Below, piece by piece: positions 27,016 through 35,212 of a DNA stretch of 64,000 nt; positions within the stretch are counted from its first letter, which is position 1; each line of letters begins with the position of its first letter. The stretch lies in assembly GCA_017535315.1 (NCBI GenBank), contig JAFXUD010000040.1, positions 41,865-105,864 on the forward strand, in the 5' to 3' direction. The notes beneath the pieces are model-generated. The model was not told the origin of the DNA. It searched no databases and saw nothing but the letters and a program-made list of their open reading frames with translations. The position numbers and the translations under genes were made by a program. This stretch comes from Victivallales bacterium (GTDB taxonomy: Bacteria > Verrucomicrobiota > Lentisphaeria > Oligosphaerales > Oligosphaeraceae).

Positions 27016-27189
27016 GTTTGCAGAAGTGGTTTATAGTCTCTTGTCTGGAATGAGGGTAATGTCATATCATGTGAAATGGTATCTAACAAACATGAATCAC
27101 CATCAACTATTAGACTATTGTGGGAATAATAAGGTTTTCTTTCATAAAAATGGTTTTTTTTGAATATGTTGGCGAAAAAACTTTTAATA

Positions 27190-27385
27190 TATGGTTGTGA
27201 TTGATATCAAGTGTTGTGGGAATGGGAGTGCGGAACGACGACGTGCCGTCGGCGCTACCCTCTGCGTCGGTGTTATTCTCGCCGCTAGTTGCCCAAACAT
27301 TGTCGTACTTCTGTTTGAAAACCACGTGGGTTACGGTATATTGTATTGTAGGCGTTATCTTATGGAACCATGCAGGGGAGATACT
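27190..27385 (-). pseudogene. Possible decayed fragment of a surface-protein gene
   Basis: On the minus strand an open stretch reads ITPTIQYTVTHVVFKQKYD, then NVWATSGENNTDAEG and SFRTPIPTTLD. That has the rhythm of bacterial beta-rich surface repeats (InlB B-repeat type), but it is too short and lacks a start and a proper end. It runs straight into the antisense of the adjacent AAA-ATPase-like remnant. I regard it as a relic with low confidence. Confidence 0.25.
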
Positions 27386-27637
27386 ATGAACAGCGGCGTT
27401 AAGACTATACCATACGGGGTTAGCGACTTTGAGAACATGCGGTTGCTCAACGGGTACTATGTTGACAACACCTGGGGTATCCCGCTTCTGGAGGCACTGC
27501 CGTACCAGCTTGAACGCTACGCTGAAGATCACAGCCTTGCGGAGAGATGGCACCTCAAGCCCGCCGGCAACGTCACGCTCATTCGCCTAGCGTTGGTCTT
27601 CCACGGCGAGGAGCTCCTCTTTGCCGAGGAAATCTGA
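27386..27637 (+). pseudogene. AAA-ATPase-like / PD-(D/E)XK (DUF1703-type) gene collapsed by internal deletion
   Basis: An 83-codon frame starting at ATG 27386 after AGGGGAG. Residues 1-32 (KTIPYGVSDFENMRLLNGYYVDNT) match the N-terminus of AAA-ATPase-like proteins (usual form K-x-I/L-P-x-G-I-x-D-F-x-x-I-R...YYVDKT). Residues about 33-83 (QLERYAEDHSLAERWHLKP, NVTLIRLALVFHGEELL) match the extreme C-terminus. The Walker A region (normally PRRFGKS) and the whole nuclease core are gone. The full-length family is about 500-600 residues and spreads as mobile, possibly defence-related genes. The deletion is in frame, so the remnant is still translatable. Confidence 0.65.
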
Positions 27638-27676
27638 AGTTTCTGCATTATAACCAATCACGGCTGATAGTCAAAT

Positions 27677-28240
27677 ATGGCGTACACCACTCGAAAGTCT
27701 CTGTTGAACGGATTACACGATGGGGATGAAACGGCTTGGGAGCAGTTCCAAGAGTTCTACAGGCCTCTCATACGCATCTGCGGGCATGACTACAAGCTGA
27801 CCGAAGAAGAGATTCAGGATTTGCAGCAGGAGGTTTTGCTTGAGGTCTTCAAGGCGGACGTTGTTGGCAAATACGACCAGAAACGGGGCAGGTTCCGCGA
27901 CTACCTGCGCACCATCATACACCGCAAGGCGCTCGTGGTACTAAACAGACGTTTGCCTATCCTTTCGCAGGATGACACAGAAATAGAATCAACGATGTTG
28001 AAGGAATGGGACGAGGAATGGCACGCCTTCATTCTGGAAACCGCCATGGACGAACTGAAGGAGTTGGTCAGTGAAACCTCCTTCCTTGCATATGACCTTT
28101 ATGTCAACCAGAAGTTTCCGCCAGACCAAGTCGCCAAGATGCTCTCCATCACAACGAACCAGGTTTATATCGCCAGGACACGCTGCATACAGCAGCTCAA
28201 GGAAATCGTCAAGAAACTCAAGTCGGACGATACCATTTGA
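27677..28240 (+). CDS. ECF-type RNA polymerase sigma factor
   Basis: 187 residues. Region 2 is seen in AWEQFQEFYRPLIRICGHDYKLTEEEIQDLQQEVLLEVFK and the -10-binding helix KRGRFRDYLRTIIHRKA. After a variable linker, region 4 has a helix-turn-helix (LYVNQKFPPDQVAKMLSITTNQVYIARTRCIQQLK). It resembles the ECF groups of Planctomycetes and Lentisphaerae that are often associated with Ser/Thr kinases. A kinase lies 3.5 kb away on the other strand, but no anti-sigma gene is adjacent. It starts 39 bp after the AAA-ATPase-like remnant without a strong ribosome site. Confidence 0.88.
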   Translation: MAYTTRKSLLNGLHDGDETAWEQFQEFYRPLIRICGHDYKLTEEEIQDLQQEVLLEVFKADVVGKYDQKRGRFRDYLRTIIHRKALVVLNRRLPILSQDDTEIESTMLKEWDEEWHAFILETAMDELKELVSETSFLAYDLYVNQKFPPDQVAKMLSITTNQVYIARTRCIQQLKEIVKKLKSDDTI

Positions 28241-28273
28241 AAACTATCGCAACTGCTTGGGTGGTCACTGAAT

Positions 28274-28750
28274 CTACAACTGCGAGTACGCCTTCTGAAA
28301 GACGTCGGCACAATCGATGTACTCGTGCTCGTACTTGGCGAGGCAGCCACGGCAGGGGAAACACATGTAGCCAAGAACGTTCTTGATGTTTTTAGTGCAG
28401 AAATCAACCATGTGCGGGAAGTTTTCAGGGTACATGAAGTTGGAGCCTGTGGGAAGCTGGTCAAAGCCAAGTTCATTGAGGTCCAGGAAGCCCTTGACAC
28501 GCACCGCCTGCTTGTTCTTTTCGGGGTCAAGTTCAAATTCAGGTCTGTAGAACTAATTGCTCTGCAAGACGTACTTTGGCATGTTGGCGGCGAACTCGGA
28601 GAGCGGACAGTGCCAGATCTTGTCGCTCCAAACCCAGGGACGAGAGCCCGCGAACTTGACGCATTCCGCCAGAAAATTGACGTCGTTCCACCAGAGGGAA
28701 CGGCGGCGAATGACAATGTACTCGTAGAAGCGCTGATTGTCATAGTCCTC
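28274..28750 (-). pseudogene. Truncated, stop-interrupted copy of the GH20-like gene at 30085
   Basis: Nearly the same DNA as the 3' half of the gene at 30085-31038, ending in the same place (AYSQL then stop versus AYAQLS). A tryptophan codon of the intact gene (SNWFYGPEF) is TAG here at 28553-28555. Homology stops abruptly at 28750, where the sequence switches to a piece of another gene. The 5' half, including the catalytic Asp-Glu pair, is missing. Confidence 0.85.
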
Positions 28751-28878
28751 AGGTCCTTGACGGTCCATCGTGACCGTGCCTGTGGACATATTGATGGCTG
28801 CAATCTGGTTTAGGGTGAAAGCGCCATCTGGAGCGGCCACATAGCCGCTGCCAGGAAGGCGTGTGCCAGCGGCGTCCG
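28751..28878 (-). pseudogene. Fragment of the 3' end of the gene at 31051
   Basis: Matches the end of 31051-34191 (residues AAGTRLPGSGYVAAPDGAFTL and following), with one inserted base at the KDL-coding end. The left junction is with the GH20-like fragment, the right junction with a piece of a third gene at a GGCGTCC microhomology. It keeps one open frame with the neighbouring fragment up to the stop at 28553. Confidence 0.8.
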
Positions 28879-28937
28879 CCGCGTCATCAACTGGATTGGC
28901 GTGAAGCCATATTTTCAATGATCTCAGTAGCAAATGC
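28871..28937 (+). pseudogene. Fragment of the 3' end of the secreted-protein gene at 18561
   Basis: Codes GV-R-R-VINWIGVKPYFQ then TGA (28919-28921), matching the C-terminus GVHRIINWIGVKPYFQ of the gene ending at 21155. The similarity continues past the stop to GTAGCAAATGC. Only about 17 codons remain, on the opposite strand from the two other fragments. Confidence 0.8.
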
Positions 28938-28981
28938 TATAGAAGACCATGATATGGCAATGCGAAAAATACGGCAGAGCA

Positions 28982-30058
28982 CTAGAGAAATAGCAGTTTT
29001 TTGATAACAGGGATGATGGCCTTTGCCATGCGGAAGAAGCCCAAGTCATTGGGGTGTGCACTGTCCGTGGTGCAATCGAAGAACTCATCCTCTGGGCCAA
29101 AGAAATCTGATCCGTCCAGGAAGTGGATATTACTGTCGCCCGCCTGGATTCTTTCAGCTACGATTCTCTTGAATTCCTCCTTGAAGACTGGACATTCCGC
29201 TGCATAGCGCGGACCGTATTTGACCTTTGAAATGACCAGAATCGGAACGCAAGGATGTTTCTGTCGTAAAATCTCCAGAAATCGGGGTACCCTTTCGTTG
29301 ATTGCCTTAACGGACAAGCTATTTGCCTCACTGTCGATAATTATCATCGCGGGATTTTCAATTTCAGAGAGTATCTCCGCAATCTTCAGGTCATTTTGAC
29401 CATTTCCCGAAAACCCGAAATTAAGGATTTCAACATTAAGTTTTCTGCTGATTATGTTTGTGAATGCCATGCCTGGACGTGAGGCGGCTCCCCCCTGGGT
29501 AATAGAGGTTCCATAAATAACGATAGGCTTCTTGATTGCCCTTGGAGAGGGCTTATCCAGAATGGCCTTTTCATCAAGACCGATTTTCAACCAATTCACG
29601 CCATTGTAAAGAGGAAAATTCAACGTGAATTCATGCATTTGGAAATTGTCGGACTTGTAGATTGTAAAGACAAATGGGGATGAAGTGTCAGTCTGTTGTA
29701 CGCATGACCAGTAAACTCCATCGACATACAGGTCAAAACCCTTTTGACCTACGGGAGACATCAGAGCCGAAGGAGCGCAAGGAGGCACGGAGATGGCCAG
29801 GCAGATACGCGACGTATTTGACTTAAAGCGCAACTGGACACCAGCAGTGCATTTTGCCAGTTCTTTTAGGCCTGGACGTAGCCCCTCCAGCTTATCTTTG
29901 GGAATGCGTTCAAAGCATTTGTTCTCTTTGAACCAATATAGTCCTTCCGTTTTAAATGGTTCCGCACAAGCATCGCGCCAAAAAAGCCCCGTTTCATCGG
30001 CTTTCTGGATTTGCATATACTTGTCAATCTTTGTGATGTCAAACGTTTTCTCTGCCAT
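28982..30058 (-). CDS. SGNH/GDSL hydrolase with N-terminal GxDLY-type domain
   Basis: 358 residues from ATG 30058; upstream in-frame codons overlap the preceding gene and look like shadow sequence. The N-terminal half is a beta-sandwich containing GFDLYVDGVYW, the GxDLY motif of SGNH-hydrolase N-domains. The catalytic domain has block I IVIYGTSITQGG (nucleophile Ser), FSGNGQ (Gly/Asn oxyanion region) and block V DSAHPNDLGFFRMA (Asp/His). It likely removes acyl (acetyl) groups from a glycan. It is the last gene of a four-gene run with GH20-like and other glycan genes, 27 bp after the GH20-like stop. No signal peptide. Confidence 0.85.
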   Translation of the reverse strand: MAEKTFDITKIDKYMQIQKADETGLFWRDACAEPFKTEGLYWFKENKCFERIPKDKLEGLRPGLKELAKCTAGVQLRFKSNTSRICLAISVPPCAPSALMSPVGQKGFDLYVDGVYWSCVQQTDTSSPFVFTIYKSDNFQMHEFTLNFPLYNGVNWLKIGLDEKAILDKPSPRAIKKPIVIYGTSITQGGAASRPGMAFTNIISRKLNVEILNFGFSGNGQNDLKIAEILSEIENPAMIIIDSEANSLSVKAINERVPRFLEILRQKHPCVPILVISKVKYGPRYAAECPVFKEEFKRIVAERIQAGDSNIHFLDGSDFFGPEDEFFDCTTDSAHPNDLGFFRMAKAIIPVIKKLLFL

Positions 30059-30084
30059 CGTCAATGCTCTTGCAAATTTACCAC

Positions 30085-31038
30085 TTATGACAGTTGCGCG
30101 TATGCCTTTTGAGAGACGTCGGCACAGTCGATGTATTCGTGCTCGTACTTGGCGAGGCAGCCACGGCAGGGGAAGCACATGTAGCCAAGGACGTTCTTGA
30201 TGTTTTTGGTGCAGAAATCGACCATGTGCGGGAAGTTTTCAGGGTACATGAAGTTGGAGCCTGTGGGGAGCTGGTCATAGCCAAGTTCGTTGAGGTCCAG
30301 GAAGCCCTTGACACGCACCGCCTGCTTGTTCTTCTCGGGGTCAAGCTCAAATTCAGGCCCGTAGAACCAATTGCTCTGCAAGACATACTTTGGCATGTTG
30401 GCGGCGAATTCGGAGAGCGGGCAGTGCCAGATCTTGTCGCTCCAAACCCAGGGGCGGGAGCCCGCGAACTTGACGCATTCCGCCAGAAAATTGACGTCGT
30501 TCCACCAGAGGGAACGGCGGCGAATGACAATGTACTCGTAGAAGCGCTGATTGTCATAGTCCTCTTCGTCCATTCCAAGGTGAAAAAAGCGAGGACCGTC
30601 GAAAATCTCGCAGGTCTCCTCGATGAGGTCGCGGCAGCAGTGATAGTACTCGGGCGTTGAAAGCATACGGCTGTACTTGCCCAGCCAGGCGTCGTGGCAG
30701 CTGGAGAAGTTCAGTTTCGGGAATGGCTCCAACCCCAAATCGCGGCAGCGTGAGAGGATTTCCTTATACTGCTTCGGTGTCAAGGCATCGGGTAACCCTA
30801 CGTCGGGTCGGCTTTGGTAGCGGACGGAATCCCCAACGTCAAAAAGCACCGCGTTCAGCCCGCATGCGCTCATCTTCTCCAGGATGCGCTGAAGCACTTT
30901 CATGTCGCAGTTGAAAAAAGGACGGAAATAGCGGGTGCGCACACGCGGATTGTTCTCCAGCACATCTTCTGGCGGAATGCAGTCCTCCCAGAAGTTGTTG
31001 GAGGTGCGCACCAGCATCGCTTTTATGAGTTCAGCCAT
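30085..31038 (-). CDS. GH20-like TIM-barrel glycosidase
   Basis: 317 residues, smaller than usual beta-hexosaminidases (no N-terminal non-catalytic domain). The barrel is recognisable from CGLNAVLFDVGDSVRY, LEPFPKLNFSSCHDAWL and FFHLGMDEEDYDNQRF; the last matches the GH20 H-x-G-G/M-D-E signature with the Asp-Glu catalytic pair. Downstream WVWSDKIW and SNWFYGPEF are later barrel strands. No signal peptide. It could hydrolyse N-acetylhexosaminides or be a relative with another specificity. It is 12 bp after the 31051 gene, so operonic. A truncated duplicate lies at 28274-28750. Confidence 0.7.
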   Translation of the reverse strand: MAELIKAMLVRTSNNFWEDCIPPEDVLENNPRVRTRYFRPFFNCDMKVLQRILEKMSACGLNAVLFDVGDSVRYQSRPDVGLPDALTPKQYKEILSRCRDLGLEPFPKLNFSSCHDAWLGKYSRMLSTPEYYHCCRDLIEETCEIFDGPRFFHLGMDEEDYDNQRFYEYIVIRRRSLWWNDVNFLAECVKFAGSRPWVWSDKIWHCPLSEFAANMPKYVLQSNWFYGPEFELDPEKNKQAVRVKGFLDLNELGYDQLPTGSNFMYPENFPHMVDFCTKNIKNVLGYMCFPCRGCLAKYEHEYIDCADVSQKAYAQLS

Positions 31039-31050
31039 AGTAAAAATATC

Positions 31051-34000
31051 CTATTTGACCGTGAATGTTGTAGTTGATGCGAGACCAGAGGCCAGGTCCT
31101 TGACGGTCATCGTGACCGTGCCTGTGGCCATGTTGGTGGCTGCAATCTGGTTCAGGGTGAAAGCACCATCGGGGGCGGCCACGTAGCCGCTGCCAGGGAG
31201 TCGTGTACCAGCGGCGTCCGTCAGCGTGATTTCAAGCGGCAAAATGGCCTGAATGGGCTTTCCTGCGTTGTCCAGCACCTTGATATCAACGGCGAAGGCC
31301 GCACCTCTGGCAACCTCCTTCGGGGCGGCCAGAGCAACTTTCTTGATTTCGCGGTCGAGGAGCAGCAGGAGCGTGCCGTCGCCAGGCCCGAGCTGGATGT
31401 CAACGCTGGTATCCTTCCCCCAGAAGTTCTTCTTGACCTTCTGGTGCTTGACAAGATCATAGACAGCGGCGCTACTGTGGTTGACAGTAACGGTTCCAGA
31501 GTTTGGCAAACCCTTTTCCATGACCAACCCCCACTGCCCGACATAGTCGCCGAAGGTTCGCTTGTCGTTCAGGACGAAGAGGTAGTCGGCAGCGTCATTG
31601 CCGCGCCTGCGCATGACGAGGTCGTTGTTGGAGGCGTGCATCGGAGCCGTATAATAGGGCTTGAGCATGGCAGCAATCTCGTTGCCCAGTTTCTGGAAGG
31701 CTGCCTTGGAGCCCTTCGGATCAGGCGTGGAGCGAGGAACCGAACGGATGCGGAAATCAACCATCAGCGCGGGTGCCGTGTATTCGTCGCCCACGAGAAT
31801 GACGCCCTTCGACTGCAGTTCCTGCAACTTTGCAAGAACCTCCTTGGTCAGCACCTCTGCCCCAGGCATGACGATGACCTTCAGGTTTGCCAATTTTGGA
31901 TGGTTCGTCAGCAGGTGGTCCTCATAGATGATGGAAGGCTGGAGGTTGGCCCACTGCAGGGCGAGGTGAATCTCCGCACCCCAGTTGTTGCTCCAGCCAT
32001 TCGGGCAGTGCTTGTTGGCATACAGCCAGCCCGTAGCACTCTCCAGAATGGCGACTTCGGGAGCCCTGTCGGGGATGCGCTTGAGCACGGGACCCAGCGG
32101 GCGGAGGACACGTGCGACTGCATCCGCCAGCACCTTCTTGCTTTCGGGATTCGTATAGCGGTAACCGTGGTTTTCGACGGCCAGCAGCGAGCCGCTTCCG
32201 TGGTACATGATGCCCTGAACGGGGCGCGAGATTTTGCTCCAGATGGCCTCGCGAAGGAAATCGGGCGCGATAGTGATGAAGGCAGCCTCCTTTTCACGGG
32301 AGAGCCATTCAGGCGGGTTGGCAACAGTTTTGCCCTTCGGTGCGGTTGCGGAACGGTACCAAATTGCCTGCGTCATCTTCATGACCTTCTGGCCTGGTTT
32401 GCCGTCGGCCATGGCGAAGAGTTCATCGGTGGCCTGCCCGATTTTAATCGGGTCTGGATATGTGTAGGTCCACTGGGATATAACGTCCGAATCACCGCCC
32501 GACCCCCATTGCGGGAGCACACGCACGGCGGGGTCGTGGAAGGTGAAGTGGTGGTGCTTCATGTACTTGTGGATGGCCTTGCTGAGGATGCTCTGCACGT
32601 CATTCCAGCCATCGCCATGCTGACGGAACCAGTTGTAATAGACAAAGTGCGGCTCCTTGGAGTCGATAATGCGGTCCCATGGGAAATCGGGTATCGCCGA
32701 GTAGGGCAACGGGGAAGCCCCAGTGATGTCGGCAGGAATGTCATAGCCTGCAAACTTCTTGAAATTCGCCTCCTGGACTCCCGTGAAGGAGGGTCTGGCA
32801 GAGCCTCGAATTTCGCTGTTGAGCAGGGTAGAATCCCAGGCTGGGTGGTCGCCCAGGTATTTGCTCATGTCCTCGGCAACCTGCCTGAACTCCTCCTGGA
32901 CTTCTGGACGTGAAGCCTCTAGCCCATGGTTGGAGTACTCCTTGCCGTTCCTGTCCTTGCAGAGGAAGCGTTTCTGGTTGATGAAGCGGTATTTAGAGTG
33001 AATGGCGGTATAGACGTAGAGTCCGTTGGCCAGGTTGTTGTCCATTCCCTCGACGAGTTCGGGGATGGAGTTCTGGCTGAAGTTACCACTGATGGGGTAG
33101 ATGCCGCAAACCTTATGGGTGAAGCCAGCATTCTTGACCTCCTCAATGCTCTGGCCGCCCCATAGGAGCACAGGCATGAAATCGCCGTATTCAGGGACAA
33201 TGGTATAGGGGATGGATGCGGAGCAGATGAACTTGCCCTGGCTGTCGAACGCCTTGCATTCGAGGGTGTAGGTACCGTGGAGAAGCCATTTGTCCAGCGG
33301 AAGGGCAAACTTGGCCGCCTCGGAGGGCTTGATTTCGGCAATGCGGATGTCAGGCAACTTCTTGCCGACGGTCTCCGCCTGGATGGTCACATCTCTGAGA
33401 GGTTCTGCGAGGAAGTTGCACATTGTGGCATGGAGTGTAGGAGCCTCCTCGCCACGCTCGAACACCTTGCGGAAATAGACGTCCGCCTGGATTTCCACAG
33501 GGGTAAACTCCTCCTCCTGAAGAACAACTTTGGCGATGCCCCCGCCCAGCGACTGGAAGTTGGAGCCGTGGCGGTCGCCAAGCGTCGGTGGATAGGTGGA
33601 ATGAGCGATGGGCCCCGCTATGGTATGAACAGTGCCCAGCGGTCGCCCGTCTAGGAAGTAGCTGACATTTCCCGTGGCTGAGAAAAGCAGTTTCACCGTA
33701 TGTTTCTCGTTGGGGGTGATGGTGGTACTCTTGCTGCTTGTCTGCGCAGACTTGCTTCCGAAGCCGAACGCGGACATGAACACATAGTTATTGCCACCCC
33801 TGTTTCTGATCCACAGGGCGAAGCCTCGGTGCTGCACCGATTTTTCCTCCTTCGGCATGAAAACATATTTGCTGTCCCAGAGAACGGTTCCGCTCCTGGC
33901 CTGCACGGGTAGTTCGGGATTCAGCATGAAATCAATCGTCAGGCTGAAGGCGTTGGCAGGTGTAAACACCTTGTTGTTCTTGACGGCGACGGCACCATTC

Positions 34001-34191
34001 GCCTTGGAGATGTCATCGCAGTAGCTTATCAGCATACCGTTTTCAATCTTGGAATTGCCGCGCAACTTGAGAGGATATTCGAATGAATCAAGTGGCTGGC
34101 TGAAGTCCCAAGTCGCAAGCGTCTTCAACTCCGCACAGGTTGCGGTGAATATGGCGGCAAACAGTATAATGGCAAAAGAAAATCTCTTCAT
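31051..34191 (-). CDS. Large secreted glycosidase-like protein (LamG-like domain, TIM barrel, GATase-like domain)
   Basis: 1046 residues with a signal peptide (MKRFSFAIILFAAIFTATCA) and a strong AAGGAGG ribosome site. Residues about 25-240 resemble a concanavalin A/LamG domain (LATWDFSQPLDSFEYPL, VSYFLDGRPLGTVHTI). A TIM-barrel part follows (VLLWGGQSIEEVKNAGFTHKV, YVYTAIHSKYRF), then a Rossmann-like beta-galactosidase-trimerisation/amidotransferase-like domain (NLKVIVMPGAEVLTKEVLAKL). The C-terminal about 100 residues are an Ig-like domain (EITLTDAAGTRLPGSGY). The layout resembles GH42-like enzymes but I cannot place the catalytic glutamates with certainty. Second gene of the glycan operon. 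Confidence 0.65.
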   Translation of the reverse strand: MKRFSFAIILFAAIFTATCAELKTLATWDFSQPLDSFEYPLKLRGNSKIENGMLISYCDDISKANGAVAVKNNKVFTPANAFSLTIDFMLNPELPVQARSGTVLWDSKYVFMPKEEKSVQHRGFALWIRNRGGNNYVFMSAFGFGSKSAQTSSKSTTITPNEKHTVKLLFSATGNVSYFLDGRPLGTVHTIAGPIAHSTYPPTLGDRHGSNFQSLGGGIAKVVLQEEEFTPVEIQADVYFRKVFERGEEAPTLHATMCNFLAEPLRDVTIQAETVGKKLPDIRIAEIKPSEAAKFALPLDKWLLHGTYTLECKAFDSQGKFICSASIPYTIVPEYGDFMPVLLWGGQSIEEVKNAGFTHKVCGIYPISGNFSQNSIPELVEGMDNNLANGLYVYTAIHSKYRFINQKRFLCKDRNGKEYSNHGLEASRPEVQEEFRQVAEDMSKYLGDHPAWDSTLLNSEIRGSARPSFTGVQEANFKKFAGYDIPADITGASPLPYSAIPDFPWDRIIDSKEPHFVYYNWFRQHGDGWNDVQSILSKAIHKYMKHHHFTFHDPAVRVLPQWGSGGDSDVISQWTYTYPDPIKIGQATDELFAMADGKPGQKVMKMTQAIWYRSATAPKGKTVANPPEWLSREKEAAFITIAPDFLREAIWSKISRPVQGIMYHGSGSLLAVENHGYRYTNPESKKVLADAVARVLRPLGPVLKRIPDRAPEVAILESATGWLYANKHCPNGWSNNWGAEIHLALQWANLQPSIIYEDHLLTNHPKLANLKVIVMPGAEVLTKEVLAKLQELQSKGVILVGDEYTAPALMVDFRIRSVPRSTPDPKGSKAAFQKLGNEIAAMLKPYYTAPMHASNNDLVMRRRGNDAADYLFVLNDKRTFGDYVGQWGLVMEKGLPNSGTVTVNHSSAAVYDLVKHQKVKKNFWGKDTSVDIQLGPGDGTLLLLLDREIKKVALAAPKEVARGAAFAVDIKVLDNAGKPIQAILPLEITLTDAAGTRLPGSGYVAAPDGAFTLNQIAATNMATGTVTMTVKDLASGLASTTTFTVK

Positions 34192-34204
34192 GGCATGGCC
34201 TCCT

Positions 34205-35086
34205 TTATTTCAGAATCTCGACGCTGATGGGCTTCCAGATGCCGCCGCCTGAGGAGGTATCCTGGACACGGACGACAAGGACGTTCTCCTCGCCCCACTT
34301 CGCCTCCTTGCGGCAATCCAGCGCAAAGGGCTGGTTCCAGCCCGAAGGGCCAATGTCATGGCTGCCAAGATAGACGCCGTTGAGCCAGACCCAGGCGGAT
34401 TCATCGACCGCCCCGAAGGCAAGCTCGATGGAGGTGAAGTCCATCTTCTCAGGCATCTTGAATTTGATTCGATACCATGCGAAACCGTCGTAGTCAGGCA
34501 GGACGTTCAATACCTCCCAGTGGCCGACTTTGATGGGAAGCCACTTGCTGTCATCGAACTCGGGCTTAAACCACCCGTTCCGATGGCCGTCGATTTTCAA
34601 GTCCTTCTGAATCTTCCAGTTGTCATCAGGTATGTCAAAGCGCTTGACGACAACCACGTCGTGGTCCCACTCCTTGTCATCGCGCAGGAGGGTCGTCTCG
34701 CGGTGGTAGGGCCAGGAGAACTTCAGGGCAATCTGGCGCACCTGGTTGTTGTCGTCCGTCCGCGCCACCTCGTCCATTATCTTGGCGATGGCAGGATTTC
34801 CCTGCGCCATGGAGGAGAGGGCGGACACGGCTGTCAGCCTCACCATGTCATCCGTGTCCTTGACGGCAGTGAACAGTAGTTCCTGAATGTCGGGGGCATT
34901 GTTCTTGACAAGGGTGTAAAGGGCGAACCGTCGTATCTCCACATCCTGGTCCTTCAAATAGTTCTGCGCCGCTGCGGGATTCGCCGCAATCTCCTTGCGG
35001 AACGCCTTGTGACGTGCAAGAACGTCCTCGCCTGCGAATGTCGTGGCAACCGCTAGAACGGTCGCCCAAAGAAGTGTTTTTTTCAT
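34205..35086 (-). CDS. Secreted HEAT-repeat protein with GH2-type sugar-binding domain
   Basis: 293 residues. The signal peptide MKKTLLWATVLAVATTFAG follows AGGAG. Residues about 25-125 are HEAT-like helical repeats (YLKDQDVEIRRFALYTLVKNN, VKDTDDMVRLTAVSALSSMA). Residues about 150-293 form a galactose-binding jelly roll like the sugar-binding domain of GH2 enzymes (GFAWYRIKFKMPEKM, SAWVWLNGVYLGSHDIGPSGWNQPFALD, ENVLVVRVQDTSSGGGIW). No catalytic domain is present. It heads the minus-strand operon 35086-28982, 13 bp before the large glycosidase-like gene, so it may bind the substrate for that enzyme. Confidence 0.7.
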   Translation of the reverse strand: MKKTLLWATVLAVATTFAGEDVLARHKAFRKEIAANPAAAQNYLKDQDVEIRRFALYTLVKNNAPDIQELLFTAVKDTDDMVRLTAVSALSSMAQGNPAIAKIMDEVARTDDNNQVRQIALKFSWPYHRETTLLRDDKEWDHDVVVVKRFDIPDDNWKIQKDLKIDGHRNGWFKPEFDDSKWLPIKVGHWEVLNVLPDYDGFAWYRIKFKMPEKMDFTSIELAFGAVDESAWVWLNGVYLGSHDIGPSGWNQPFALDCRKEAKWGEENVLVVRVQDTSSGGGIWKPISVEILK

Positions 35087-35212
35087 GATTGCTCCTGGGG
35101 AATATAGATATACAAAATCGTACTACAACATAATGCCATATTTCCCATAATATGGCATAGTCTAGCTGAATTGCAAATCCTTCATCATTCCATTTTCATA
35201 CAGCTTCTTATT

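Noticed and set aside
27110..27553. 147-codon minus-strand open frame
   Set aside because: Much of it is antisense to the AAA-ATPase-like remnant and its tail is AT-rich non-coding; only the middle stretch is kept as a possible relic.
31444..32913. 489-codon open frame antisense to the large glycosidase-like gene
   Set aside because: Its composition is shadow-like and the opposite strand has a signal peptide, domains and operon context.
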